Source of the DNA: Candidatus Gastranaerophilales bacterium
GTDB lineage: Bacteria; Cyanobacteriota; Vampirovibrionia; Gastranaerophilales; Gastranaerophilaceae
Length of the DNA: 64,000 nt
NCBI GenBank assembly: GCA_944323995.1
Contig: CALUUN010000002.1
Location: forward strand, 62,001-126,000
Direction: 5' to 3'
A model generated the notes under the pieces. It saw nothing but the letters and a program-made list of their open reading frames with translations. It made no database searches and was not told the DNA's origin. Positions within the stretch are counted from its first letter, which is position 1. Every line of letters begins with the position of its first letter. Made by a program: the position numbers and the translations under genes. Positions 16,649 to 25,483 of this stretch are shown one piece after another.

Positions 16649-17608
16649 ATGAGTGAAAGAAAATTAGTTGGAACAGGCGAAATGTTCAAAAAAGCACTTG
16701 CCGGCGGATATGCTATCGGTGCTTACAACGTAAACAACATGGAAATTTTGCAGGGTATTGCGGAAGCTGCTGAAGAAACCCAATCACCTATTATTTTACA
16801 GGTTTCTGCAGGTGCAAGAAAATATGCTAACCAGACATATTTAATCAAACTTGTTGAAGCTGCACTGGCTACAACAACGGTTCCTATAGCTTTACACCTT
16901 GATCACGGTGCTGATTTTGAAATTTGCAAAGCATGTATTGACGGCGGATTTTCATCTGTCATGATTGACGGTTCAAGATTCCCGCTTGAAGAAAATATCA
17001 AACTAACAAAACAGGTTGTAGATTACGCTCATCCGCGCGGAGTTTCAGTAGAAGCAGAACTCGGCAAACTTGCGGGTGTTGAAGATGATGTTAAAGTTCA
17101 CGCTAAAGATTCAACATACACAGATCCGGAAGAAGCAGCAAGATTTGTTAAAGAAACAGGCTGCGACTCTTTAGCTGTTGCTATCGGTACTTCTCACGGC
17201 GCTTACAAATTCAAAGGCGAAGCTAAACTTGATTTTGAAAGATTGGCTGCAATTAAAAAAGCTGTTAACGAAGCTGTAGGCTATGATTATCCGTTAGTTC
17301 TTCACGGTTCATCTTCAGTTCCGAAAGAATTTGTTGAAAAATGCAACAAATTCGGCGGAAACTTGCCTGACGCTCAAGGTGTTCCTGAAGATATGCTCGC
17401 TTATGCGTCTAAACACGGCGTTGCAAAAATCAACATTGATACTGACTTGAGACTTGCAATGACTTCAACTATCAGAGAATTTTTCATTGAACATCCTGAA
17501 AAATTCGACCCGAGAGAATATATGGGACCCGGCAGAACTGCAGTTAAAGAAATGGTTATGCACAAAATGCGCGACGTTCTCGGTACTGCAGGCCACGCTA
17601 AAGACTAA
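16649..17608 (+). CDS. fba: class II fructose-bisphosphate aldolase
   Basis: 319 residues. Zn-dependent aldolase of glycolysis and gluconeogenesis (fructose 1,6-bisphosphate to DHAP and GAP). Zinc ligands and active-site motifs are intact: LHLDHGADFE, VEAELGKLAG, GTSHGAYKFKG, LHGSSSVP and the phosphate-binding NIDTDLRLA. AAGGAG stands 7-8 nt before the ATG. Codon use shifts toward T-ending and GCT/GGT codons compared with its neighbours, the pattern of a highly expressed gene. It is a single-gene unit with a strong terminator and an upstream repeat region that may control it. Confidence 0.97.
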   Translation: MSERKLVGTGEMFKKALAGGYAIGAYNVNNMEILQGIAEAAEETQSPIILQVSAGARKYANQTYLIKLVEAALATTTVPIALHLDHGADFEICKACIDGGFSSVMIDGSRFPLEENIKLTKQVVDYAHPRGVSVEAELGKLAGVEDDVKVHAKDSTYTDPEEAARFVKETGCDSLAVAIGTSHGAYKFKGEAKLDFERLAAIKKAVNEAVGYDYPLVLHGSSSVPKEFVEKCNKFGGNLPDAQGVPEDMLAYASKHGVAKINIDTDLRLAMTSTIREFFIEHPEKFDPREYMGPGRTAVKEMVMHKMRDVLGTAGHAKD

Positions 17609-17627
17609 TTTCTCCATGTACAACAAA

Positions 17628-17655
17628 AAAAGACCGCCTTTTCAGGCGGTCTTTT
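17628..17655. terminator. bidirectional intrinsic terminator
   Basis: Stem AAAAGACCGCC / GGCGGTCTTTT with a six-base loop. It ends fba and, read the other way, the LysM gene at 17662-18933. Confidence 0.92.
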
Positions 17656-17661
17656 GAATTT

Positions 17662-18933
17662 TTATGCCGATAATTTTAATTTATCTTCCGGATAAATCAA
17701 TACCCTGTATCCGTCAGCTTCGTATTTAAGCCCGTTCAACTCCATAATTTCTTTTGTATGGTTCAGGATTTCCAAGTTGGTCGGTTTGTATCCTTCAACA
17801 TCCTTATGAAGTTCTTTCAGATGAGCTTTGGCAATATTCCATACATTATCACCTTTGACGACTGTGTACAAATCGGACGGCGCACCGTCTGCACCCGGAA
17901 TAATCAACTGTTCGGGAACTTCCTCTGTCGGAGCAGTTTTTGTTGTATCAGCACCATCAGGCGAAGTTACTTCCGTTGTGTCCGAACCTGCCGGCGGAAT
18001 TACAACTGTTGTATCTGTCGTATCGGTTGTGCCTGTTGTATCAGCAGCTTCTTCTTCAGGTAATACAGGGCCGATAATATTTTCCGGATCTGTTACTAAT
18101 TCAAGGTTTTCATTAACCGGAGCAGTATCATCTTTTTTGCCGGATTTTACAAGAGCCGTTATACCTGCACCGACAGCCAGCACTGCTGCTGCAATAAGTC
18201 CTGCTTTACCTTTTTTGCCTTTTAATAATTTCGTAATCTTGCTGCCGCCTTTTTGATTTTCAAGAATTTTTGCGGCGGCAATTTCGTCTGCTTTTACGAC
18301 ACCTGAGACCTGCCCTTTGTTTTGTGCAAGTTTCTTAAATCGTTCAAGTTTACCGCGTTCATATTTGAGTTGTTTTTCAAGTTCTGCAACTTTTGAATTA
18401 GCCGGCTCTGCTGTGCCTCTTATTTTAGCTTCAGCAATTTCATCAGCCTTTACGACACCCGAAATCTGTCCTTTGTCTTGCGCAAGTTTCTTAAATCGTT
18501 CAAGTTTACCGCGTTCATATTTGAGCTGCTTTTCAAGTTCTGCGACTTTTGCATTATTCGTGTTTGCGGAAATTTTTGCTTCGGCTATTTCATCTGCAAG
18601 AACAACTCCTGATTTTCTGCCTTTTATTTCTGCAATTTCTTTTCTTATACGGGCTTTTTTAGCATCCATTTTATCTTTTTCATCAAGAGCATTTTCCCAG
18701 AACTTAACATATTCATTTCTTTTTGCCTGTCGCTCAAGTGCAAGTTCCTTACCGTATTGTTTGCCGAAAGCCTTTTTATCAGCTTTTATTTGATCATACT
18801 GCAATCCGACCGAATATCTTCCGAATTGTTCCGCCAGCTTGTCACCTTTTAGACCCAGCTTGTCAGCATTTGCCTTTAAATACTTTTCGTACGCTGCGAA
18901 TTTTGCATCAAAATTAACGCCATCAATCCCCAT
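17662..18933 (-). CDS. coiled-coil repeat protein with internal TM helix and C-terminal LysM-like domain
   Basis: 423 residues in clear blocks: a charged helical N-terminus (about 1-105), 2.3 tandem repeats of 50-52 residues beginning SGVV.ADEIAEAKI (about 106-220), a hydrophobic helix KAGLIAAAVLAVGAGITALV (about 235-255), a Thr/Asp-rich linker with TTDTTDTT, and a C-terminal LysM-like domain (YTVVKGDNVWNIAKAH to YRVLIYPEDKL). LysM binds peptidoglycan glycan chains, so the protein likely crosses the membrane with its repeats inside and LysM outside. The ATG at 18933 is used because GGAGG precedes it by 5 nt; a TTG at 18945 lies inside that site. No signal peptide. Function unknown. Confidence 0.82.
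   Translation of the reverse strand: MGIDGVNFDAKFAAYEKYLKANADKLGLKGDKLAEQFGRYSVGLQYDQIKADKKAFGKQYGKELALERQAKRNEYVKFWENALDEKDKMDAKKARIRKEIAEIKGRKSGVVLADEIAEAKISANTNNAKVAELEKQLKYERGKLERFKKLAQDKGQISGVVKADEIAEAKIRGTAEPANSKVAELEKQLKYERGKLERFKKLAQNKGQVSGVVKADEIAAAKILENQKGGSKITKLLKGKKGKAGLIAAAVLAVGAGITALVKSGKKDDTAPVNENLELVTDPENIIGPVLPEEEAADTTGTTDTTDTTVVIPPAGSDTTEVTSPDGADTTKTAPTEEVPEQLIIPGADGAPSDLYTVVKGDNVWNIAKAHLKELHKDVEGYKPTNLEILNHTKEIMELNGLKYEADGYRVLIYPEDKLKLSA
18262..18612 (-). repeat. in-gene tandem repeat, 150/156-nt units
   Basis: Two full units (18463-18612, 150 nt; 18307-18462, 156 nt) and a 45-nt partial third unit (18262-18306). The middle 38 nt, coding around FKKLAQ and LKYERGKLERF, are nearly identical in both copies, showing a recent duplication within the coiled-coil region. 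Confidence 0.9.
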
Positions 18934-19137
18934 AATGTCCTCCAATTCTTGTATTATGTAAATTATCCCCTATGCATTTATTAAAAATTTTTCTCCTGAA
19001 TAATTGACCTGACAAATGGATAAAATAACCGTATCATAAGGCACAAAATAGGCGTTATTACAGAGCTTCAGGGTGTTTTAAAATCACTTTTACATTTCGT
19101 TACAATCGCGGTTCTATTTAAACTTCAGTGCCGGAAA

Positions 19138-20877
19138 CTAGGCCTGACGCATGAAAAACGCAGCGATTTCTTTATGTGGAATTATATGCGAAATAGGTCT
19201 GCCGTGCGGGCATGTATAAGGCATTTTGGTACTGCGCCATTTTTTAACTATTTCCTGCATCTGCCAGATTGACAATTTTTGTCCTGCTTTTACGGATGCT
19301 TTGCAGGATGTTGTTATAAGAATTTTTTCCTCAAGTCTGTCTATATCGCCTTCAATATTCTCCAGAATGTCTGCGATAATTTCTTTCGGGCTTACTTTTG
19401 CAATAAGCATAGGAACTTTTCTGAGAATAATTTCCGTTTCATTCAAAATTTCTATACCGAATCCGAATTTTTCAAACTTTGCCATGTTATCTCTTATTAT
19501 TGCCGTATCGCTTGCGGAAACATCAACCACATCCGATATAAAAAGAATTTGAGATGCAATTTGTTTTTCGGATTTGAGTTTTTCGTAAATATATCTTTCT
19601 TCTGCGATATGCTGGTCAATAATTTCCAGCCCGTCATCTTTTTCAATTAAAATATATGTATTTTTATACTGGCCGATAATATTTTCTTCGGGTTCCGGCT
19701 CTTTAGGTTTAATTTCATTGATTATTTTCTGCTGTTCAACGGTTTCGTGCTTAATATTTTCTTGAATTTGCGTGATAAACGCATCGGATACGTACATAGT
19801 ATCTTCTTCATTATCAATTTTTACATCCTGCGAAACAGGCTCAAATTTTACAACATTTTGCGGCGGAACAGGCCTGATTTCAGGTGCGGCATAATTAGCA
19901 AGCCCGCCTTCAACCGCAGTCATTACGAAATTAAAAATCTGGTTCGGATTTTTGTATCTGACTTCTTTTTTCGTCGGATGAACGTTGACATCAACGTCAT
20001 GCACCGGAATTTCAAGGTTCAAAACCACAAAAGGATACTTGCTGTTTGCAATAAGCGTTTTATAAACCGTATCGACCGCTTTTTGCATAACCGGACATTT
20101 GACCGAGCGGGAATTTATATAAAGATGGTAATTTTTTTTGCTTGATCTTGTATAATCGGGTTTACTTACCATACCGGTAATTTTAAGTCCCGCAAGCTCG
20201 TCCGTTTTGGAAACAGGTTTCAGATTTTCAACAATATCAGTCGAAAAAACTTCTTTCAAAGTCTGGGCTAAATCTCCCTGTCCTGTTGTCTTTAGAACTG
20301 TTTTACCGTTTCTTTTTAATTCAAATCCGACTTTTGTGTTTATTATTACAAGCGACTGGACAATTTCTTGTATGTAAGAAAATTCCGTATTCGGGTTGCG
20401 CAGAAATTTAAGTCTGACCGGAAGGTTATAAAATAAATCCTTAACCTCCATAATAGTGCCCACTGCACAGCCGGTTTCAACCTTTTTTACTTCCGAATTT
20501 TCGCACTTAACTTTTGTACCGGTATCATAGTCTTTTGTTCTGGTTGTACAGGTAAGTTTTGAAATTGAAATAATACTTGCGAGCGCTTCACCGCGAAATC
20601 CGAGTGTATGAATATCAAACAAATCTTCATCATTTTGGATTTTGCTTGTGGCGTGTTTTGCAAATGCAAGCATAATATCATCAGGATGGATTCCCGAACC
20701 GTTATCCGCAACCCTTATGTCGCGGCAGTCATTCGTAATTTCGATACTTACTCTGGAAGCGCCTGCATCTATTGAGTTTTCGGCTAATTCTTTTACAACC
20801 GATGCCGGACGTTCAATTACTTCACCTGCCGCAATCTGGTTAATCAAATGTTTTGATAACTGTTTTATCCTGGCCAT
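19138..20877 (-). CDS. mutL: DNA mismatch repair protein MutL
   Basis: 579 residues. GHKL ATPase motifs are intact: EVIERPASVVKELAENSIDAG is split by the Asn/Asp site, then DNGSGI and GFRGEALASI. The C-terminal domain carries the metal-dependent endonuclease motif DQHIAEERYIYE, a variant of DQHA(x)2E(x)4E with Ile for Ala, plus TTSCKASVKAG and CPHGRPISH. So this is a nicking MutL of the type found in bacteria without MutH. mutS is not in the window. It lies 3 nt after the PiT-like gene, and its ATG is next to that gene's stop. Confidence 0.96.
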   Translation of the reverse strand: MARIKQLSKHLINQIAAGEVIERPASVVKELAENSIDAGASRVSIEITNDCRDIRVADNGSGIHPDDIMLAFAKHATSKIQNDEDLFDIHTLGFRGEALASIISISKLTCTTRTKDYDTGTKVKCENSEVKKVETGCAVGTIMEVKDLFYNLPVRLKFLRNPNTEFSYIQEIVQSLVIINTKVGFELKRNGKTVLKTTGQGDLAQTLKEVFSTDIVENLKPVSKTDELAGLKITGMVSKPDYTRSSKKNYHLYINSRSVKCPVMQKAVDTVYKTLIANSKYPFVVLNLEIPVHDVDVNVHPTKKEVRYKNPNQIFNFVMTAVEGGLANYAAPEIRPVPPQNVVKFEPVSQDVKIDNEEDTMYVSDAFITQIQENIKHETVEQQKIINEIKPKEPEPEENIIGQYKNTYILIEKDDGLEIIDQHIAEERYIYEKLKSEKQIASQILFISDVVDVSASDTAIIRDNMAKFEKFGFGIEILNETEIILRKVPMLIAKVSPKEIIADILENIEGDIDRLEEKILITTSCKASVKAGQKLSIWQMQEIVKKWRSTKMPYTCPHGRPISHIIPHKEIAAFFMRQA

Positions 20878-20880
20878 TTA

Positions 20881-21897
20881 TTACCCCATAAAGTGCATTA
20901 TAAAGAAATCTTTTACAACATGGAATTTTGTTAAAATCACAACCGCAACAAGAGAAACTATCATACCGAAAGTTACTTTTGCAAGGTCTTTCAAAATGTG
21001 TTTGTACATTTTCTTCGGAGATTCAAAACGCAATCTGTGATAAAGCGCAATCTCACGGCCTGCAAGCAGTCCTAAAAATACCCACGTCGTTGACATCGGA
21101 ATATTGTTTAGTTGTATGAAATACAAAAGCAATGATGCGTAAATTAAGTCAATAATGGTTGCGGAACGAGGATCCTGAACATTGGTTTTCATTTTAACAA
21201 TATTCTGAATTTCGCCGCCTCTGTTATAAGAAATCCAGCCTAAAAATATCGTACAGGCCGTAAGTACAAATATCAACTCGCCCAATGAGGCTTTTCTCGG
21301 AAGGTAAACAAAAAGGTTTGCGGCATCCTGCATAATCCATTGCGACCACAAAAACGCCGTTGAACACCATTTTGCAACCATCCACCATTTTGAAATATTT
21401 TTTGAATGTTTCTTTTGCGTATAGTAAAAATAACGCTCAATCGGACGCGCAATAATGTTGTAAATAACAAGCGCGCAAACAAATGCCACTGCGTACCCGA
21501 TAAATGATTTTGTAATCATCAATCCGATAACATGCACATCGCTTACCGAAAATATACTTAATATTAAAAACGCTGTGGCAACAGGTATGCCATAGCGTGT
21601 TAAAACTAATAATATAATAGGCGGTAAAACGTGTATAATACTGAACGTATGCGCAACCGGTATTCTGTCCAAACGGCCGAATGACATATCTCCGTCATTT
21701 ACTATCCAGCCTATACCTATCGTAAGAATTAAAACTACACTTGTAAACGCCCATATATATAATGAATTTGTCTTCTTGTTTGCACTTAAGAATGTTCCCA
21801 ATGTTTGGATAATGTCATTGGAAACACACGAGAACATCGCAAGAAGGAAGCCGGTAATCATAAAAAAAGTGTTTAAGGTAAATCCGTACTCTAACAT
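20881..21897 (-). CDS. PiT-like inorganic phosphate transporter family membrane protein
   Basis: 338 residues, nine or ten predicted membrane helices. Two half motifs recall the PiT (PF01384) signature: FSCVSNDIIQTLGTFLSAN near the N-terminus, in place of xANDxANxxGT, and NIPMSTTWVFLGLLAGREI in the C-terminal half, in place of the xPVSTTHxxxG motif. It is therefore a divergent PiT-like protein; ion and substrate are not proven. The ATG at 21897 has GGAGGA just upstream; the TTG at 21912 is part of that same sequence. It is the first gene of an operon with mutL, an unusual pairing. Confidence 0.75.
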   Translation of the reverse strand: MLEYGFTLNTFFMITGFLLAMFSCVSNDIIQTLGTFLSANKKTNSLYIWAFTSVVLILTIGIGWIVNDGDMSFGRLDRIPVAHTFSIIHVLPPIILLVLTRYGIPVATAFLILSIFSVSDVHVIGLMITKSFIGYAVAFVCALVIYNIIARPIERYFYYTQKKHSKNISKWWMVAKWCSTAFLWSQWIMQDAANLFVYLPRKASLGELIFVLTACTIFLGWISYNRGGEIQNIVKMKTNVQDPRSATIIDLIYASLLLYFIQLNNIPMSTTWVFLGLLAGREIALYHRLRFESPKKMYKHILKDLAKVTFGMIVSLVAVVILTKFHVVKDFFIMHFMG

Positions 21898-22011
21898 ACT
21901 TCCTCCATTCAATTTTAATGTACTACAAACACAAATTCATCTAAACGTTTGATTACAAATTTGAAACATTTCTATAAAATAAAGCTGTATTAATTAATCG
22001 GGGGAAGAGAA

Positions 22012-22884
22012 TTGGCAAGATTAAAGACCAACACAAAACTTAAGCCGGCTAAAAAAGCTGATTTGCAGGTTGTAAAAAAAGTCAAAACCACAGCATACAG
22101 CGATATAAATTTGAATGCCTGGAGAGATTATGATCATATAAAAACCGATACATTGTGGGAGTTTCCGTCAAGATTAAAAGAACACGGACACTCAAACGAA
22201 TATCACGGAAATTACATCCCGCAGATTGCACAGCAGCTCTATGAAAGATTCACAAAGAAAAATGACGTTGTGCTGGATTTATTTTTCGGCTCCGGAACCT
22301 CCGGAATTGAAGCCGTCAACATGCAAAGACGCTGCATCGGCGTTGAATTAAAAGACGACCTTGCGGAAAAAGTTTCTGAAAAATTCACTCCCAAACAGCT
22401 TGTAACCGACGTAAACATTATATGCGCCGATTCGGCATCCGAAATCGCAAAAGAAAAAATTAAGGCAAGGCTTGATATTATGGGCGAAGATTACGCACAA
22501 TTTTTGATTCTTCACCCGCCTTATGATGATATTATTAAATTTTCGGATAAAAAAGAAGATTTATCAAACTGCGCATCAACCGCAGAGTTTTACGATTTAT
22601 TCGAAAAAGTTGCCAAAAACGGATACGATTTGCTTGAAAAAGGCAGATTTGCAGCCCTTATCATCGGCGACAGCTATAAGAATTCGGAAGTCCAGCCGCT
22701 CGGGTTTGAATGCATGGCAAGAATGCAAAAACTTGGTTTTGCTCTGAAAGCTATTATAGTCAAAGATATGCAGGGAAATGAACGGGCAAAAGGCAAAACC
22801 GCAAACCTCTGGCGCTACAGAGCGCTTGCCGGCGGATTTTACATTTTCAAACACGAATACGTAATGGTATTCCAAAAACGGTAA
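22012..22884 (+). CDS. orphan DNA methyltransferase (N4/N6 amino-methyltransferase fold)
   Basis: 290 residues with a TTG start after GGGGGAAG. AdoMet-binding motif I is LDLFFGSGTSGIEAV with an acidic end in GVELKDD; the catalytic motif IV is FLILHPPYDDII, with His instead of the usual Asp/Ser/Asn of (D/N/S)PP(Y/F). The N-terminus is basic (MARLKTNTKLKPAKKAD). The layout fits the N4-cytosine/N6-adenine DNA methylase family. No restriction enzyme, specificity subunit or phage gene lies next to it, so it is orphan and may be regulatory or protective. An RNA methyltransferase is a possible alternative. Ends in its own terminator. Confidence 0.78.
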   Translation: MARLKTNTKLKPAKKADLQVVKKVKTTAYSDINLNAWRDYDHIKTDTLWEFPSRLKEHGHSNEYHGNYIPQIAQQLYERFTKKNDVVLDLFFGSGTSGIEAVNMQRRCIGVELKDDLAEKVSEKFTPKQLVTDVNIICADSASEIAKEKIKARLDIMGEDYAQFLILHPPYDDIIKFSDKKEDLSNCASTAEFYDLFEKVAKNGYDLLEKGRFAALIIGDSYKNSEVQPLGFECMARMQKLGFALKAIIVKDMQGNERAKGKTANLWRYRALAGGFYIFKHEYVMVFQKR

Positions 22885-22901
22885 TTTCTCATACAACCCC
22901 G

Positions 22902-22929
22902 AAGAGAGCGCCATAGCGCTCTCTTTTTA
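22902..22929 (+). terminator. intrinsic terminator of methyltransferase gene
   Basis: Perfect stem AAGAGAGCGC / GCGCTCTCTT with loop CATA, followed by a T-run. Confidence 0.9.
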
Positions 22930-22941
22930 AAATTTACGGAT

Positions 22942-22966
22942 AAAAAAAGGGACGGAAACCCGTCCC
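22942..22966 (-). terminator. intrinsic terminator of ftsZ
   Basis: Stem GGGACGG / CCGTCCC with a 4-nt loop; on the minus strand it is followed by seven T. It sits back to back with the methyltransferase terminator, so each convergent gene has its own. Confidence 0.88.
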
Positions 22967-22991
22967 TCACTTTTTCATACTTCAAAAATCA

Positions 22992-24149
22992 TCACTTCTT
23001 TAGAAAGTCCGGAATTTCAATGTTTGTGAAACTCGGTGAAACTTCCGGAATTGAAGTTCTTCTCGGCTGGTTAAACGAACCTGAGCTTGCGAAAAAGTCA
23101 GCAGCATTCAACTGTTTGGGTTCAACTTTTTCTTCAGGCATCTGGTTTTTCAGTTCAAAGCCTGTTGCAATAACCGTAACCTGAATTTCGCCCTGAATAT
23201 TTTCGTTAACAGCAGTACCGATGATAACCGTTGCATCATCAAGAACAGCGTCGTGGATGATGTTTGCAGCGTCAGTAATTTCGTGAAGCGTCATATCCGG
23301 GCCGCCTGTGATGTTAACAATAACGCCTGATGCGCCGTTGATAGATGTTTCAAGCAGCTGCGAATTGATAGCGATTTCAGCAGCCTTGATAGCTCTGCCT
23401 TCGCCCTGACCGCGGCCGATACCCATAAGGGCAGATCCTGAAGCCTGCATAACATTTTTAACATCGGCAAAGTCAACGTTAATAAGTCCCGGAACGGTAA
23501 TGATATCAGAAATACCCTGAACACCGCGCAGCAGAACTTCATCAACAATAATAAACGATTCTGTCAATGTTACCTGTCTGTCGACTACCTGCAACAATTT
23601 GTCGTTAGGAATAACGATTACCGCATCAACTGCTTCTCTGAGTTTTTCCAAACCTTGAACAGCCTGATTTTGTCTTTTCTTACCTTCCCAGGAGAAAGGT
23701 TTTGTTACAACTGCGATAGTCAAAATTCCCAATTCTTTGGCAATTTTGGCAACAACGGGAGCTGCACCGGTACCGGTTCCGCCGCCCATACCTGCCGTAA
23801 TAAATACCATATCCGCACCTTCAAGTGCTTTTGTAATTTCTTTTTGAGCTTCTTCTGCGGCTTTTTCACCGATTGACGGATCTCCGCCTGCGCCCAATCC
23901 GTTTGTTGAAGATGCGCCTAATTGAATTTTATTTTTTGTCTGGCCGTATTCCAAAACCTGCAGGTCTGTATTCATTAACCAGAATTCCACACCTGACAAG
24001 CCGGCTTTAATCATTCGGTTAACAGCGTTTCCGCCGCCGCCGCCGACGCCGACTACTTTAATATTAGTAGGGTTTACGGGAGACCTGTTTACGGGAGTGC
24101 TTGTTGTGTCATCTTTTCTTGCAAAGATATCTGATACGAAATTTTCCAC
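22992..24149 (-). CDS. ftsZ: cell division GTPase FtsZ
   Basis: 385 residues. Tubulin-fold GTPase that forms the division ring. The GTP-binding signature [15 protein letters not shown], the N-terminal [14 protein letters not shown] loop and the T7-loop region [11 protein letters not shown] are intact. A short variable linker leads to the C-terminal peptide IEIPDFLKK, which binds partners such as SepF and FtsA. The GTG start at 24149 follows AGAGG by 8 nt. It is transcribed alone, away from any mur/fts cluster. The likely partner gene sepF lies 2 kb away on the other strand. Confidence 0.97.
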   Translation of the reverse strand: MENFVSDIFARKDDTTSTPVNRSPVNPTNIKVVGVGGGGGNAVNRMIKAGLSGVEFWLMNTDLQVLEYGQTKNKIQLGASSTNGLGAGGDPSIGEKAAEEAQKEITKALEGADMVFITAGMGGGTGTGAAPVVAKIAKELGILTIAVVTKPFSWEGKKRQNQAVQGLEKLREAVDAVIVIPNDKLLQVVDRQVTLTESFIIVDEVLLRGVQGISDIITVPGLINVDFADVKNVMQASGSALMGIGRGQGEGRAIKAAEIAINSQLLETSINGASGVIVNITGGPDMTLHEITDAANIIHDAVLDDATVIIGTAVNENIQGEIQVTVIATGFELKNQMPEEKVEPKQLNAADFFASSGSFNQPRRTSIPEVSPSFTNIEIPDFLKK

Positions 24150-24318
24150 TATTTTTACCTCTTTATATTGATATTACTTGTTTTCGGGTTAATTTTCTCC
24201 ACCACGGCTAAGCGGGTAAGACAATAATATACTAACATACTATTTTAAATAGAAAAAAAGTACAATAATTTCCATGCCAATTATGAACAAAAGTTAATAA
24301 AATTTTAAAAAATTTTGG

Positions 24319-25113
24319 CTAAATATTCGCCGGTGATATACCCCAGTGCAGCTTATTTCTTAAAACCGAATAAAATTCCACGCCGTCAAGAAGCGCTAAC
24401 TTTGCGGTATAGCGGGATTTTTTAATTTCAATTTCTTTTGCAAATTCATAAAATTCCTGACCGTCTGTAGATGCAACATAGTTTGTCAAGTCTTTATCCG
24501 AACAAATTGTAATAACTTCGTTATCCGGAATAACAATCGGGCGTGCCGTAAGCGTATGCGGACAAATCGGAACGATTACAAACGCATTCAATAAAGGCGA
24601 GATTACGGGCCCGCCGGCTGAAAGTCCGTATGCGGTAGATCCTGTCGGAGTTGTTACGATAATTCCGTCCGCCAGATAATCACAGACCAGTTTTCCGTTG
24701 ATTTTTAAAGAGAATCTTGAAGTTCTTCCGGTTGTTGTGCCTTTTACGACAAAATCGTTCAGGGCAATTTTTTCACCGCTTTGAAGCATAATCCTGTCTT
24801 CTATCCGGAAATCTCCGTTCAAAATCTTTTCAATTGAAGTTTTTATATCCTCTTTTGAGGACTGGGACAAATACCCGAGCCTTCCGAGATTAATCCCGAA
24901 AATCGGTGTGGAGGTTCTGGCATAAAATCTTGCGGCTTTTAAAATTGTTCCGTCGCCGCCGATAACAAAAACAAAATCATAACCGCTTTTTAAATCATCT
25001 ATATCATGCGACTCGGCAGTCATACCGTGTTTCAAAAGCATCTGTTTGACCTGATGCATAACTTCTGCGGAATGCTCAATTGTTTTGTTATAACAAATTG
25101 CAAAATTTTTCAT
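24319..25113 (-). CDS. nadK: NAD kinase
   Basis: 264 residues. Phosphorylates NAD to NADP. The motifs are intact: FVIGGDGTILKAARF (GGDGT), GINLGRLGYLS, the NDFVVKGTTTGR loop (family NE/D motif) and GSTAYGLSAGGPVISP. The C-terminus ends GISPANI. The ATG at 25113 follows an extended -10 element so closely that the message is probably leaderless. It is divergent from yggS-sepF across a 370-bp regulatory region. Confidence 0.95.
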   Translation of the reverse strand: MKNFAICYNKTIEHSAEVMHQVKQMLLKHGMTAESHDIDDLKSGYDFVFVIGGDGTILKAARFYARTSTPIFGINLGRLGYLSQSSKEDIKTSIEKILNGDFRIEDRIMLQSGEKIALNDFVVKGTTTGRTSRFSLKINGKLVCDYLADGIIVTTPTGSTAYGLSAGGPVISPLLNAFVIVPICPHTLTARPIVIPDNEVITICSDKDLTNYVASTDGQEFYEFAKEIEIKKSRYTAKLALLDGVEFYSVLRNKLHWGISPANI

Positions 25114-25119
25114 AAAGAG

Positions 25120-25128
25120 TTTATACCA
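25120..25128 (-). promoter_or_regulatory. extended -10 promoter, leaderless start of nadK
   Basis: On the minus strand TGGTATAAA, then 6 nt (CTCTTT), then the ATG at 25113. The spacing puts the transcription start at the start codon. Confidence 0.6.
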
Positions 25129-25243
25129 TAAATAAATATCCCGCTCAACTCTGTATTTTAATAAAATCTCATATAAACGAAGGATAAATTTTATTCAAAA
25201 AAGGTTTATTCTTATAACAAGAAAACCAATTTTTTACCGGACT

Positions 25244-25309
25244 TTTACAAATTGTAAAGAAATTGGCATGGGATACATGCCCGAAAAGCTCAAGTATTAC
25301 AAATTGTAA
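25244..25309. promoter_or_regulatory. pair of identical 13-bp palindromes flanking a hairpin
   Basis: TTACAAATTGTAA occurs at 25245-25257 (extended to 15 bp by flanking T/A) and at 25297-25309. The centres are 52 bp apart, about five DNA turns, so both face the same side of the helix. Between them lies GGCATG-GGATA-CATGCC (25265-25281), a 6-bp stem hairpin. The arrangement suggests two operator sites for a dimeric regulator, possibly with looping. Confidence 0.5.
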
Positions 25310-25406
25310 CCAAAAATTAAGAAATATTAATTATGGCTGAAAACATGTCAACATCATGGTTTCGGGAGTAGTAAAAAAGGGGGTGAGCACATTAAAAATA
25401 AAATAG

Positions 25407-25435
25407 TTGTCCGCGTTAACAGGTTAGAGTACAAT
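25407..25435 (+). promoter_or_regulatory. promoter of yggS-sepF
   Basis: TTGTCC (25407-25412) and TACAAT (25430-25435) are 17 bp apart, the optimal sigma-70 spacing. Transcription would start near 25442, about 40 nt before the GTG start. This is one of few classical -35/-10 pairs in the window. Confidence 0.6.
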
Positions 25436-25483
25436 TAATATGTAGTCTGCTTTGCGGGCGGATTTCTTGTAGAGGTGAAGATA

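Larger units (their letters stand above)
25114..25474. other. 361-bp regulatory intergenic region between nadK and yggS
   Basis: No protein gene of normal size. It holds the nadK extended -10 (25120-25128), two copies of a 13-bp palindrome (25244-25309), and the yggS promoter (25407-25435). Two tiny reading frames lie between them: ATG at 25334, 12 codons (MAENMSTSWFRE); and GTG at 25384, 7 codons, directly after GGGGGTGA. The second has a strong ribosome site and ends before the promoter, so either may be chance or part of a longer leader from an upstream start. Confidence 0.6.

Noticed and set aside
22012-22884. restriction-modification system
   Set aside because: Only the methyltransferase is found; the flanking genes are the PiT-like/mutL pair and ftsZ.
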